The position numbers and the translations under genes are program-made. This document shows, one piece after another, positions 1 to 10,293 of a stretch of 64,000 nt of DNA; position 1 is the stretch's first letter, and the number at the start of each line of letters is the position of its first letter. Under the pieces are notes generated by a model. The model was not told the DNA's origin. It did not search any database and saw only the letters and a program-made list of their open reading frames with translations. The stretch spans positions 82,501-146,500 of the forward strand of contig CAUYUJ010019353.1 of NCBI GenBank assembly GCA_963575745.1, written 5' to 3'. The DNA is from Prorocentrum cordatum (lineage: Eukaryota > Sar > Dinophyceae > Prorocentrales > Prorocentraceae).

Positions 1-370
1 AATATCGCATCGCTGTTTTTCTGTTTTATCTGCAGGTTGTTGCATTCTTGTCCGTAGCGCATTATTGCGAATTTCTCAGTGGATTTCTTTGTGGATTTCC
101 TGTGAAGATCTCGCGAAAACCTTGTGATTTGTTCGGTCCGCTTTGCTTCGATACTGTTGCCGTTTTTCCATGCTGAATTTTCCAAGCGGAATTCACGAGA
201 TTTTCACTGGCGCCGCTTGCTTTAAATTCGCACCGGTTTCGTGCAACTCTGCTGCACCCGCACTGCCTCTCGCTACAGAGAACATATTGTGTCCTCTGCC
301 CGCTAGGTCCAGCACGCATTGATCGGCGTATGCAACACAAAGAATTCACGGTTGGAGCGGGCGAAGATGC
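1..370. other. Non-repetitive stretch without a recognisable gene
   Basis: Moderately AT-rich sequence with no long open frame that looks like protein and no recognisable RNA gene. The only reading frame, on the minus strand, has biased low-information composition. I see nothing to annotate here. Confidence 0.6.
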
Positions 371-374
371 CTTG

Positions 375-985
375 AGGCCCTCGGGTCAGGGCCTCGACCT
401 TCGCCCGACGTAAAATCCTCAAAGCAGGCGCGCGTCCTGGTGCCAACGTTGAGGCCATGTTAAGGCCATGTTGAGGCCCTGTTGAAGCCATGTTGAGGCC
501 CTCATGGATTCTGGCGTCATGTTGAGGCCATGTCGAGGCCATGCTAGGGCCCTCAACATCGCAATCCACATAGCAGGCGTGGGTTCTGGCGACATGTTGA
601 GGCCATATTGAGGCACTCAGGTCAGGGCCTCAACATCGCAATCCGCACAGCAGGCGTGGATTATGATGCCATGTTGAGGCCATGTTGAAGCCATGTTGAG
701 ACCCTCAGGTCAGTGCCTCAACATCGCAATCCCCAGAGCAGGCGTGGATTCAGATGGTGCAATGCTGAAGCCAGGTTGAGGCCAGGTTGAGGTCAGGTTG
801 AGGCCCTGAGGTTAGGGCCTCAACATCCCCCCCCAAACCTGCAATCCGCATAGCAGGCGTGGATTATGGTGCCATGTTGAGGCCACGTTGAGGTCCTCAG
901 ATCAGGGCCTCAACATCCCCCCGAGCTGCAATCCACATAGCAGGCGTGGATGATGGTACCATGTTGAGGCCCTGCCGATTCTAGC
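375..985. repeat. Minisatellite built on TGTTGAGGCCA and a CAGGCGTGGATT block
   Basis: Short tandem units of about 10-11 bases (tgttgaggcca and variants) alternate with a recurring block that reads roughly GGGCCTCAACATCGCAATCC followed by ACATAGCAGGCGTGGATT. The block returns at about 550, 630, 720, 840 and 920, giving a higher-order repeat of irregular length. The palindromic relation between TTGAGGCC and GGCCTCAA gives many short inverted repeats. Open frames across it are repeat by-products. Confidence 0.85.
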
Positions 986-999
986 TATTAAAAAACTCT

Positions 1000-1350
1000 G
1001 TAACGGTGCGCATGGGAGCCTGGGGCCTCAACATGCATCCTGCCGGGTAGCCCAGGGGGGTGGGGCCGGCGGACATGGCCTGCTGCGACACTCCAGTATT
1101 ATAGTCCAGCCCTTCTCCCAAAGTCGCACCCCCCCGCGTGGCGGCGGACGAACGTCAGTTCTCATGCGGGCGTTGCGTCAGCCTAGTAGCGAAGGCGGTC
1201 GCCACCTATGTCCTTCAAGTCTTGCAGGCGCCTCGGCAAGGCCCTGCACAGGCGATGGGGCGCTACGGCGGGGGGGTAACCCGACAACGAGATATGCGAG
1301 CGTCACGCGATCCCCGCTGAAAACCGAAAGCTGGATCGGAAAACGACTGC
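1000..1350. other. GC-rich spacer, no gene seen
   Basis: A short transition between the TTGAGGCC minisatellite and the TAC tract. The small forward frames here run straight into the microsatellite and show no domain or conserved motif. Confidence 0.5.
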
Positions 1351-1362
1351 ACTACAACTACA

Positions 1363-1449
<87 letters not shown>

Positions 1450-1461
1450 GACTACTACTAT

Positions 1462-1499
<38 letters not shown>

Positions 1500-1546
1500 A
1501 CTACTACTTACTACTACTACTACTACTACTACTACTGCTACTACTG

Positions 1547-1622
<76 letters not shown>

Positions 1623-1682
1623 AGACTACTACTACTACTAATACTGCTGCTGCTGCTACTACTACTACTACTACTACTACTG

Positions 1683-1752
<70 letters not shown>

Positions 1753-1915
1753 CACTACGACCACTATTACTACTCCTACTCCTACTACTACGACGACGAC
1801 AACAACGACTACTCCTATTCCTACTACTGCGACTACTACTACTACTACTACAGCTACAGCTACAACTACAACTACAACTACAACAACAGTTACTACAACA
1901 ACTACTACAATCACT
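1351..1915. repeat. (TAC)n trinucleotide microsatellite
   Basis: About 560 bp of TAC repeats with interruptions by TTAC, TGC, GAC and CAAC units. It produces poly-tyrosine, poly-leucine, poly-threonine, poly-valine or poly-serine in different frames, so the open frames are artefacts. Confidence 0.97.
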
Positions 1916-1919
1916 CGCT

Positions 1920-2300
1920 GATTGGGGGTTCACGCTTGCAAACATACTCCCTTATCCAGGCCATCATCTCCCAGGCAGTCCAGTCCTCAAACCGAAAAGG
2001 GACGTCAAAGACATACGTCAGCCTCGGCGATCGAAGAAGATGCCCAAGCAACAGGAACACAGGCCGTCGAAGACACGCGGCACGAAGCACGAGCGCGCGC
2101 GGGCAAGCGCGCCGGGCCAAGTCCTCTGAGGCGTCCTCGTCCTCTTCCAAGGGGTCCTCCGACGCCTCCTCCTCTTCGGGCACGCGAGTGAAAACAAGAC
2201 GAGAGGGGCAGCGGGGGACACGACGGGAGGTCGGCAGGCGACACGACGGGAGGCCAGCGGGAGACAACACGGGAGGTCAGCGGAAGTCGTGCACGATCCC
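1920..2300. other. GC-rich region with a short tandem block, coding status unclear
   Basis: A forward frame is open from about 1936 to 2589 but lacks an ATG at its start and has Arg/Ser-rich, low-information composition. Within it, 2195-2285 holds three to four degenerate copies of a 21-26-base unit (ACACGACGGGAGGTCGGC and variants). I do not call a gene. Confidence 0.4.
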
Positions 2301-2444
2301 TGAGAAGTTAGGGGGTGCCCCCTATCGGGCAGGAACTAGCGCGGCCTCCCTGGAGGTGCAAACGCAATACTGGCTGGGCTGGTGGAGGGGGAGGGCACGA
2401 CCCCTGCCAGGTGCAACATTGGGGAGGCATCTGCTCGGGGGGGG

Positions 2445-2545
2445 GTCATCGCCCATTCATCGCCGATCGGGGCCCGATAGCCCCCCGCCCGGGAACGTCC
2501 GGATTCGCTATCGGGGGCCTATCGCCGATCTATCGGCGATGGCCG
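2445..2545. repeat. Cluster of overlapping inverted repeats with a 20-bp near-perfect palindrome
   Basis: 2521-2540 reads ATCGCCGAT-CT-ATCGGCGAT, two 9-base arms with a 2-base centre. The same GCCGATC / CCCGATAG words occur several more times in the preceding 80 bases in both orientations, so several alternative hairpins are possible. Function unknown. Confidence 0.8.
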
Positions 2546-2584
2546 ATTCCAGGTCGATGTTTCCCATCCTGATGGTTATCGGGT

Positions 2585-3250
2585 CATGACTCGGGCCCCC
2601 AGCGGCCGTTCGGGACGATCCAGAACCTCGGTACGCTCTCGGCGAGACGCAGCCGCTGGAAGACATCCCGAGACTGGAAAGCCGCCAAGAACCAACGAAA
2701 ACGTCCGAAAATCTCCAACCTCAAACCTCCAAAACGTCCCCCACGGAGCCGGCTCCCCCTTTGGAACGTCCCCCCTCGCATACGCACTCCAGCATCGCGC
2801 ACAGGCGAGTAGGGCGAGTGGGGCGGCCTTCAATGAAGGGGGGCTTGAGGAGGGGGGGAATCAAGCCTGGGGCCCGCCGCGGATGGAAAGGGCTGCCTGA
2901 GAGGCAGGGGTAAGCAGCCTCGAACTTATCGCTGCCCCTGAGGTCAGCAAGCCAAAGGCGATGACAATCTTAGGGATGTGCCCTCAGAAACTGAAGGAAT
3001 CCTCAAGATCGGTACCGAGGTAAGGTGATGCCAAACATTGCGATAGGGACATGCTTCAAGCTGGTAAAGGGAGGGACTGCTGCAAGGCGGGCCTGCCTTT
3101 GCAGGGCAGCGTCTCCATCGCTCTGTGGCTCCCCTCGCGCGCGCCGCCGCCCCTGAACGGCCCAGCGGCCATAACGTCCAGGGAATCCAGGGCGGCTCGG
3201 GGTGAACGGGCCGTTGTAGGACATGGGCCGTTCCCCTAGGATCGGGGGCA
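2585..3250. other. No convincing gene
   Basis: Mixed GC-rich sequence with only short overlapping frames on both strands, none with recognisable protein character. Confidence 0.5.
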
Positions 3251-3255
3251 GGCTA

Positions 3256-3428
3256 CAGTCAACCCGTGTAATGAGGACACACGATAAGGATGCAAGGGCC
3301 TTGGAAGGCCATTTCGAAGCTTTTCAAGTGGGGCGCGGCCAGCGAAAGTGGCCAAGGATGGGCCGAAGGGGCAAGGATGCAAGGGTACCCTTGGAAAGGA
3401 TGCCCATCCTGATTACGCGGGTTGACTG
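3256..3428. mobile_element. MITE-like element with CAGTCAACCCG terminal inverted repeats
   Basis: The element starts CAGTCAACCCG and ends CGGGTTGACTG, and is 173 bp long. It is preceded by TA (3254-3255) and followed by CA (3429-3430), consistent with a TA target duplication with one substitution. Its interior has GGATGCAAGGG words that also occur in the second copy at 13705-13809. Ends beginning CAGT with TA target sites are typical of Tc1/mariner/pogo-group DNA transposons. It has no coding capacity and is probably a non-autonomous derivative. Confidence 0.8.
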
Positions 3429-3429
3429 C

Positions 3430-3845
3430 AACATGGATTGGGGATCCGTGAATCTGGCGCATGGGTGCCAGAGCCATGATCTGGGAAGGTGGCCCCCGAA
3501 AACAGGAAGCCAGCGCAGCCTGATCTGGCTGCGCAACACGCCGAGTCCGTGCGGAAACGGGACCCGTCGCCAATCCAGAATATCTCGAGCGACTGAGGCC
3601 TCCGAGGTCCCCCATCCGTCGCGTCGTCGGGTGGCAGATCGTCCAGTGCGGTCTTCGGCAATCCCCACCTCCTCGAACCATTGGTCACCACACGAACTTG
3701 GGGCCTCTCGCGTATGCACACCAGCGCCGCAGCCGGCCAGGTCTGTCTGGGGCCCAGCTGGATCGGAAGGGTCGTGCGCCAATAAAAAGCCCGGGATGGG
3801 ACTGGCCATGCTTGGTGTCGGTGTACATGTGCGGCCGGCTCCGGA
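3430..3845. other. Spacer without a supported gene
   Basis: Several overlapping frames exist on both strands, but none has a recognisable domain and all end in or pass through simple repeats. Confidence 0.45.
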
Positions 3846-3847
3846 AG

Positions 3848-3849
3848 CG

Positions 3850-3880
<31 letters not shown>

Positions 3881-4640
3881 ACAACAACGACAACAACAAT
3901 CATGTTAAGACTGTTCGCTCTTATCTACTAACGTGCCAGTCAATACGTATATCCCAAGCCCTCGATGCCCGCCCTCGTCGTCTTCGATCGTACCCCCTTT
4001 GGGGTATATCTTCCTTACCTGCCACGTGCATTTAGTGCAGCCCCTCAAACAAGGGAAGAGAGGACGGGTGGAAGTGGTAGGAAGAAGAATGGAGCACGAG
4101 AGTAATTAGCAAGAGGGGGGCAAGGAGCAGAAAACAAGTGGTACAACCAGACGGGTAGATCGGACGGGCAGACCCACAGCGGGCAGGTCGTGAAGGCGGG
4201 CCCAGGCGGCCAGGTCGAGAAGGCGTGTTGCTCCAGCGTGAGTCCTGCATGAATCGCGAAGAATTCTCGAGCGACAGCGCGATCCACAAGTAAATCGTGA
4301 AAAGCCAACGCGAGAGCGTGATTCCTGAACGCCGAGGGCGCATCATTTGACCAAATTGCGAGGAAACCCTGCGCGAGAGCGCGATGCGTACATGAATTGT
4401 GGGAAGTCCCGCGCGAGTGCGATTCGGGAATAAATTGTGAGGAAAAATCAGGCGGGAGCGGCTGCTGTTGCAAACCCGGGGCCCAAGGCCCACTTTGAGC
4501 CTAGAGACTGTCCCGTTTTGACAAAAAAGGGGCGAACCCATGGGGAAGCACTTCAATTTCAGAATTAGAATGGTCACCGGAAAGGGGGGATCAATAATAA
4601 TTATTCCCTGATTAATACATAATTATTCCTTGATTAATGC
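3848..4640. repeat. Dispersed repeat family X, copy 1
   Basis: The unit starts with a CAA/CAG tract (about 3848-3899), then a conserved block (CATGTTAAGACTG... through ATCTTCGATCGTACCCCC) and a block with AACAAGGGAAGAGAGGACGG. Next comes a 55-65-bp minisatellite with cores like CTCGAGCGACAGCGCG (about 4245-4480), and the tail has ATGGTCACCGGA and GGGGGGATCAA. Later copies have the same order of parts. I see no coding sequence, and no target duplication could be fixed. Confidence 0.75.
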
Positions 4641-4644
4641 GAGT

Positions 4645-4835
4645 TGAAAACGACAGCAACAACAACTGCAGCAGCAGCAGCAACAACAACAATAACAATA
4701 ATTTCAAGACTGCTCGTTTTTACTGGCACGCGCGTCTTGCATTCTGTTTACCCCAACCCTCGATACCCGCCCCCTTCGTCTTCGATCGTACCCCCCTTTT
4801 GTAAGGGGGATAACTTCCTCGTAAGCCACTGACTG
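4645..4835. repeat. Dispersed repeat family X, copy 2 (truncated)
   Basis: A CAA/CAG tract followed by the block with AAGACTGCTCG and TCTTCGATCGTACCCCC, as in copy 1. Homology ends near 4835, where it runs into a related minisatellite. Confidence 0.7.
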
Positions 4836-4839
4836 AACT

Positions 4840-5590
4840 GCGAGATCCTCTCGAGCGAGAGCGCCGTTCCTTAATTCCGGGGCCTCTCTGGCCAGGGGCT
4901 CTGGGAATACATATTGAAAGATCGAACGGAAACCCTGAACGGAAACCCTGGTCGCCGCGTCTGGGCTTCCACCTTGCCCGAATTACGAAACAATTTTGAA
5001 CGAGAGCGCCACTCTTGAATTCGAGGGTTTCTCTGGTCAGGGCCTCCAGGAATACGCCGTAAGGAAATATCGGACGAGAGCCCTTGTCGTCGTAGTTGGG
5101 CCTCCACCAGTTGAACTGAATTGCGAGGAAGTCTCAAGCGAGAGCCCCGTTCCTGAGTTCGGGGGCCTTCCTGGCCAGGGGATCTCGGAGTAAACCGTGA
5201 GGAAGTATCGAGCAGGAGCCCTTGTCATCGTGGCTGGGCCTCCGCCAACTTGACTGAATTGTGAGAAAATCTCCAGCGAGAGCGCCCTTCCTGAGTTCGG
5301 GGGCATTCCTGGCCAGGGGATCTCGGAACAAACCGCGAGGGAATATCGAGCAGGGGCCCTTGTCATCGTGGTTGGGCCTCTGCCAACTTGACTGAAGTGC
5401 GAGGAAATCTCGAGCGAGAGCGCCGTTCCTGAGATCGGGGGCCTCTCTGGCCAGGGCGTCTCAAAGTAAATTGTCAAGAAATATCGAGCGAGAGCCGTCG
5501 CCACTGTAGCCGGGCCTCTAAGGGCACACATGCGCACTCAAGCCCACGCTCGATCGAGAGCCTCGTTTTCAAAGGAAACGCCGCCAGCAT
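4840..5590. repeat. Minisatellite with TCTCGAGCGAGAGCGCC core, ~65-70 bp period
   Basis: Degenerate copies of a unit with GAGGAAATCTCGAGCGAGAG, CGCCGTTCCTGAG, TCTGGCCAGGG and TTGGGCCTCCGCCAACTTG recur about every 65-70 bases, with a double-length (~135 bp) higher-order unit. Minus-strand open frames across it simply reflect the repeat. Confidence 0.85.
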
Positions 5591-6364
5591 CGGGACGAGA
5601 GCGCGCGGAACCGTTTCCAGAGATCAACACGAATTGTGATATAGAAATGAATATTCAACGCCAGACAAGACAATACCAACAACAACAACAACAATTTGAC
5701 AATCCCGCGCCATGCTTCCACATGTCACGCGCATCCTTCTGGATACCACGCCCCATCGCGCGGGGCGTTTCTGGCACGCGGGGCCCGACATTCCCTCGCC
5801 CAGACTTCCCGCCCAAGAAAGCATGTCCACCACCTCTTCCGAGGAACTTCGACATCCACGGCCCGGACGGCACATCGCCATCGCAATCGCCTGCACGCCC
5901 CGCATCTCGGAGGAAGACGAGGACGAGGAGGGGCGGGAAGATGAGGGAGATGAAGAGGGAGAGGAGGACGAGGAGGATGGAGTAGGAGGAGGAGGGAGAG
6001 GAAGGAGTAGTTGTAGTAGCAGTACCTTCGAGGACGAGGTGGTTATTACTCCTCGTTCGAACTGTTACGCTACCATCCTGCGGTGTCGGCGCGTGACCCT
6101 GAACGTTCACGCCCCCAGGCGCTGCCGCTCCCATGCTCGCATCCTCCACCTGCCCCTCCACACCCTTTCAAGGAATCCCTGAAGTCAATCCTTCGACCCC
6201 CGATCCTTGGAGTCCCTGGAAGTCATCCGTCCTCCTTCTTCTCCTCCTCCTCCTCCACATTATCTATGCTCTCCGGAAACGATACGTATTTAATCATTCA
6301 TGTTCAACAAGGACCCTTGGAGGCCCCCTAGAGGCGATGCCGAAACGAGGGCCTCAGTCTTGAG
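5590..6364. other. Mixed region, no supported gene
   Basis: Contains a short CAA tract near 5678-5695, an acidic GAGGACGAGGA tract near 5920-6010 and CT-rich sequence near 6230-6260. Frames on both strands are low complexity (poly-Glu/Ser). I cannot support a gene. Confidence 0.45.
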
Positions 6365-6880
6365 AAAAAGATGAAGAAGTATCGAACGGGAGCGACGAGG
6401 AAGGGCGGAAGGGGAAGGGAGGAGGGAGGCAGGAGGAGGGAGGAGACAAGGGTGACGAAAAGGGAAAGGAGGAGGGGGGAGGAGGGAGGAGGAGGGAGGA
6501 AAGAGGGACGGGAGAGGGAGGTGGGAGTAGGGAGAAGAGGAGGGGGTCGAGGGAGGAAGAGGGAGGAAGAGAGAGGGGGAAGGAGGGAGGAGAAGGAGGA
6601 AGAGGAGGAGGAAAAAGAGGAGGAGGAGGAAAAAGAGGAGGAGGAGGAGGAGGAGGAGGAGGAGGAGGAGGAGGAGGAGGGACGACGAGGAGGAGGATGA
6701 GGAGGAGGAGGAGAAATGGGGAGGGAGGAGGAAAGAGAGACGGAAGAGGGAGGAGGGAGGAGGGAGAAGAGGAGGTGGTGGAGGAAGGGAGAGGGAGGAA
6801 GAGGAGGGAGGAGGAGGGATGAGGAGGAGGACGAGGACGAGGACGAGGAGGAGGAGAAGGAGAAAAGGGCGCCAGTACAG
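6365..6880. repeat. Long homopurine GGA/GAA tract
   Basis: About 500 bp in which the plus strand is almost only G and A (GGAGGAGGGA, GAGGAGGAGGA). Such polypurine-polypyrimidine tracts can form triplex (H-DNA). The poly-Ser/Pro/Leu frames on the minus strand are artefacts of the tract. Confidence 0.95.
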
Positions 6881-6884
6881 CGCA

Positions 6885-7265
6885 AAACGGGAGGAAGTCT
6901 CGGGCGGAAGCGCTGGTTTTGTCGGGACGGGGGCTGTCGGCGGCGAGCAAGAGCACCGCCTTGAGAAAAAAAGGGAGGGAGTCTCGAGCGGGAGCGTTGT
7001 TGTTGCTGAGGGGCGGCGCCGATGAGAGAAAGAGTAGCGCGCCTGTCCAAGGTAAAATGGGAGGAAGTCTCGAGCGGGAGCGCTGGTTTTGTTGAGACGG
7101 CTGCTTTCGGCGGCAAGCAAGAGCACCGGCCCTGAGTAAAAAATTAAGGAGTCTCGAACGGGAGCGTTGTTGCTGTTGGGGGGCCGGTTTTGGCGGTCCC
7201 CCAAACCGCTTGAGAGTGAGCCTCATTTTCAATGAAAATGCTGTCGGCGCCTCGGCGAGAGCGCC
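6885..7265. repeat. Minisatellite with GAAGTCTCGAGCGGGAGCGCTG core
   Basis: A unit of about 65-75 bp with the core AGTCTCGAGCGGGAGCG and flanks like GGTTTTGT and CGGCGGCAAGCAAGAGCACC is repeated about five times. The core matches the one in the 4840-5590 minisatellite, so the two are probably related. Confidence 0.8.
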
Positions 7266-7309
7266 AGGACGCCTATAAGGGGCCAACAATAATAAATGTT
7301 CAGTCATTA

Positions 7310-7315
7310 ACCTTC

Positions 7316-7384
<69 letters not shown>

Positions 7385-7428
7385 AACAACAACAACGACA
7401 ACGACGACGACGACGACGACGACAACAA

Positions 7429-7524
<96 letters not shown>

Positions 7525-7626
7525 CGACAACGACAACAACAACAACCACAATCACAACCACAACAACAACAACAACAGCAGCAGCAAGAACAACAACAAC
7601 AGCAGCAACAGCAACATCAACAACAG

Positions 7627-7657
<31 letters not shown>

Positions 7658-7727
7658 CACAACACCAACAACAACAACAATACCAACAACCCACAACAAC
7701 AACAGCAGCAGCAAAAACAACAGCAAT
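7310..7727. repeat. (CAA)n microsatellite opening family X copy 3
   Basis: About 415 bp of CAA repeats with CGA, CAG and CCA interruptions. It gives poly-Asn, poly-Val or poly-Leu frames, which I reject as genes. Confidence 0.97.
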
Positions 7728-8440
7728 CAGTTCAAGACTGCTGGCTCTTACCTGCTCGCATGCCATTTAACACGTAGATCCCGAACCCTCTGTACCCGCC
7801 CTCTTCGATTTCGATCGTACCCACCCGGGGGCATATCTTCCCTCCCTGTCGCGGCCCCTGAAACAGGGGAAGAGGGACGAATGGAAATGGAAAGGGAAGG
7901 GAGGAGGATGGAGCACGGGATTAGCAGGAGGGGGCTAGGAGCAGAAAGCACGTGGCAGAACCAGATGGGCCCATCGGGCGGTTAGACCCTAACGGGCGGG
8001 TCGGGAAGGCGGGCCCAAGCGGCCAGGTCGAGAAGGCGCGTTGCCCCAGCGTGAGTCCTGCATGAATCGCGAGGAAAGCTCGAGCGATAGCGCGACTCCG
8101 GAGTACATCGTGAGAAAGGCCACAGCGAGAGCGTGATTCCTGAGTGTCAAGGGCGTGGCGTCTGAATAAATTTCGAGCAAGTCCCACGCGAGAGCGCAAT
8201 TCCTGCATAGCTTGTGAGGAGGTCCTGCGCGACAGCGCGATATTGAAATAAGTTATGAGGAAATATCAGGCGGGAGCCGTTGTTGTCGTAGTTCGGAGCC
8301 CAACAAAATAGTTTGGTGACACCTAGCTGTCCCTGCTATTTGCTTCAAGGGTAGGAGCCCCGACGGGGGGGGCACTTCAATTGAAAAACTACAATGGTTA
8401 CCAGAGGGGGGATCAACCATATTCATTATTTTGAAAGGAG
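7728..8440. repeat. Dispersed repeat family X, copy 3
   Basis: Same order of parts as copy 1: TTCAAGACTGCTGG block, TTCGATCGTACCC, AACAGGGGAAGAGGGACG, a minisatellite with AGCTCGAGCGATAGCGCG and GCGAGAGCGTGATTCCTGA, then a tail with ATGGTTACCAGAGGGGGGATC. Confidence 0.8.
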
Positions 8441-9245
8441 ACCTCAACAACAACAATAACAACAACAGCAACAACAACAACAGCAACAACAACAACAACG
8501 CCAACAACAACCGCAACAACAGCAACAGTAACAACCACCACCATAGCAACGGCAAACACAGACATGTTAAGACTGCTCGCTCTTACCTGCTCGCATGCCA
8601 TTCAACACGTATATCCCTAACCATCAGTACCCGCCCTATTCGTCTTCGATCGTGCCCCCCTTGGAGGCATATCTTCCCGCCCTGCCGCGTGTAGTTGGCG
8701 CAGCCCCAAAAACAGGGGAAGAGAGGACGGATGGACGAGGGAGGGAGGAGGATGGAGCACGAGAGAGATTAGCAGTAGGGGGGCTAGGAGCAGAAAGCAC
8801 GTGGCAGAACCAGATGGGCCCAACGGGCGGATAACCCTAACGGGCGGATCGGGAAGACTGGCCCAGGCGGCCAGGTCGAGCAGGCCTGTTGCCGAAGCGT
8901 GAGCATGAATCGCAAGGAAGTCTCGAGCGATAGGACAACTCCCAAATAAATCATGAGAAAGGCCTGAGCGACAGACGCCTGAATATATCGCGAAGAAGTC
9001 CCACGCGAGAGCGCGATTCCTGCATAAGTTCTGAGGAAATCAAGCGCGATAACGCGACATTGAAATAAAGCGTGAGGAAGCATCAGGCAGGAGCCGGTTG
9101 TTTCTGTAAACCGTGGACCGACAACGAAATTCTGAGACCCAAGACTTTCCTGATAAAAAAACTGGATGCGAGCCCCGGGAAGGGCATGTCAATTGAAGAA
9201 GGGGGGGATCAACAATAACTATTCAGTAGTGAGAGTTCAACGACG
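8441..9245. repeat. Dispersed repeat family X, copy 4
   Basis: Directly abuts copy 3 and starts with its own CAA/CAG tract (about 8447-8560). It has the same AAGACTGCTCGCTCTTACC block, the AACAGGGGAAGAGAGGACGG block and the CTCGAGCGATAG minisatellite. It ends near GGGGGATCAACAATAAC. Confidence 0.8.
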
Positions 9246-9454
9246 ACAACAAAACACTCTGGGGAGGGGCTGGTTTGGGATCTGACGGACTTCCTCTGGC
9301 AGAGCCGCATCCCCCAGTGGAGCCGCATGCCCCGTGTCCTCTTCCTCCTCCTCGCCCTCCGCATAGACGCCGGACGACTCCTTCGCAGGCGGGGGCGCGC
9401 GCGGGCACTCCCGCTCCCCTGCCAGAGATGCAGAGAAAAGAGGCGAGTAGATGG

Positions 9455-9610
9455 GGGGGGTAGAGGGAGGAGGAGGAGGAGGAGGAGGAAGAAGAAGAGG
9501 AGGAGGAGGAAGAGGAAGAGGAAGAGGAGGAGGAGGAGGAGGAGGAGGAGGAGGCGAGAGGAGGAGAAGGAGGCGGAGGAGGAGGAGGAGGCCGAAGAGG
9601 ACAAAGATGA
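9455..9610. repeat. GGA/GAA homopurine tract
   Basis: About 155 bp of GGAGGA/GAAGAA on the plus strand. Long minus-strand frames crossing it are Pro/Ser/Leu-rich artefacts. Confidence 0.93.
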
Positions 9611-9619
9611 CGGCACGCG

Positions 9620-10290
9620 GACCCCCACCCCCCATGCATCGACCGTGGGCGTGCCCCGCTGTTTGAAGGCGCCGCCACAGTTTTCGAGCACCTCCACGAG
9701 CTCTGTCTTTTGCCCTGACATGGCCACGGACCCCGACACCTGGAGAGCAGTGGTGCGCATCTCTTGCCCGAGAGGGCAGAGCCAAGTCAGGCGGGCAGGC
9801 AGGGCGCCCCATGTTGGTTCCCGTGTCGTCTGCTTCCCACTCCTGACAAATCCTCCTCCGGAGAGGTTCGGAAAGGTCCCCTGTCCTCCGCGAGGTCTTG
9901 TCGGAGCCCTCTTGACAGGTTCAGGAGGGGAGGGAGAAGAGCAACAGCGAAATAAAACGGAGGGTGAGAGACTGAAGGAGGGGAGGAGCAGGAGGGAGTG
10001 AGGAGGAAGGGTCAGAAGGAGGGCGGGCTGAAGCGAGGAGGGAGGGTGGCAGAGCGGGACAGACATGTATGGATGAGAGACTACGAAACGAGCGGCGGAG
10101 GAGGCCGGCCAGAACAAACAGAGCTCGCTTCTCGGAGCCCTATTGGTAGGTTTAGCTTGACGACTGCTGGGTTCCGGTGCTCTCTGCTTGCTTGTCGGAA
10201 CCCCCACTCAGAGGTGTAGAAGACAAGAAAGGGAGGAGGGGCAAGATGGAAGAAGCATAGTTATTGAGAAAATGAAAGAAGAGAAAAAAA
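9620..10290. other. GC-rich spacer with weak internal repeats
   Basis: Two diverged copies of a block around TCCCGTGTCGTCTGCTTCCC (near 9822 and 10316) and of a block around GGAGCCCTCTTGACAGG (near 9906 and 10135) are visible. No frame looks like a real protein. Confidence 0.4.
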
Positions 10291-10293
10291 GAA

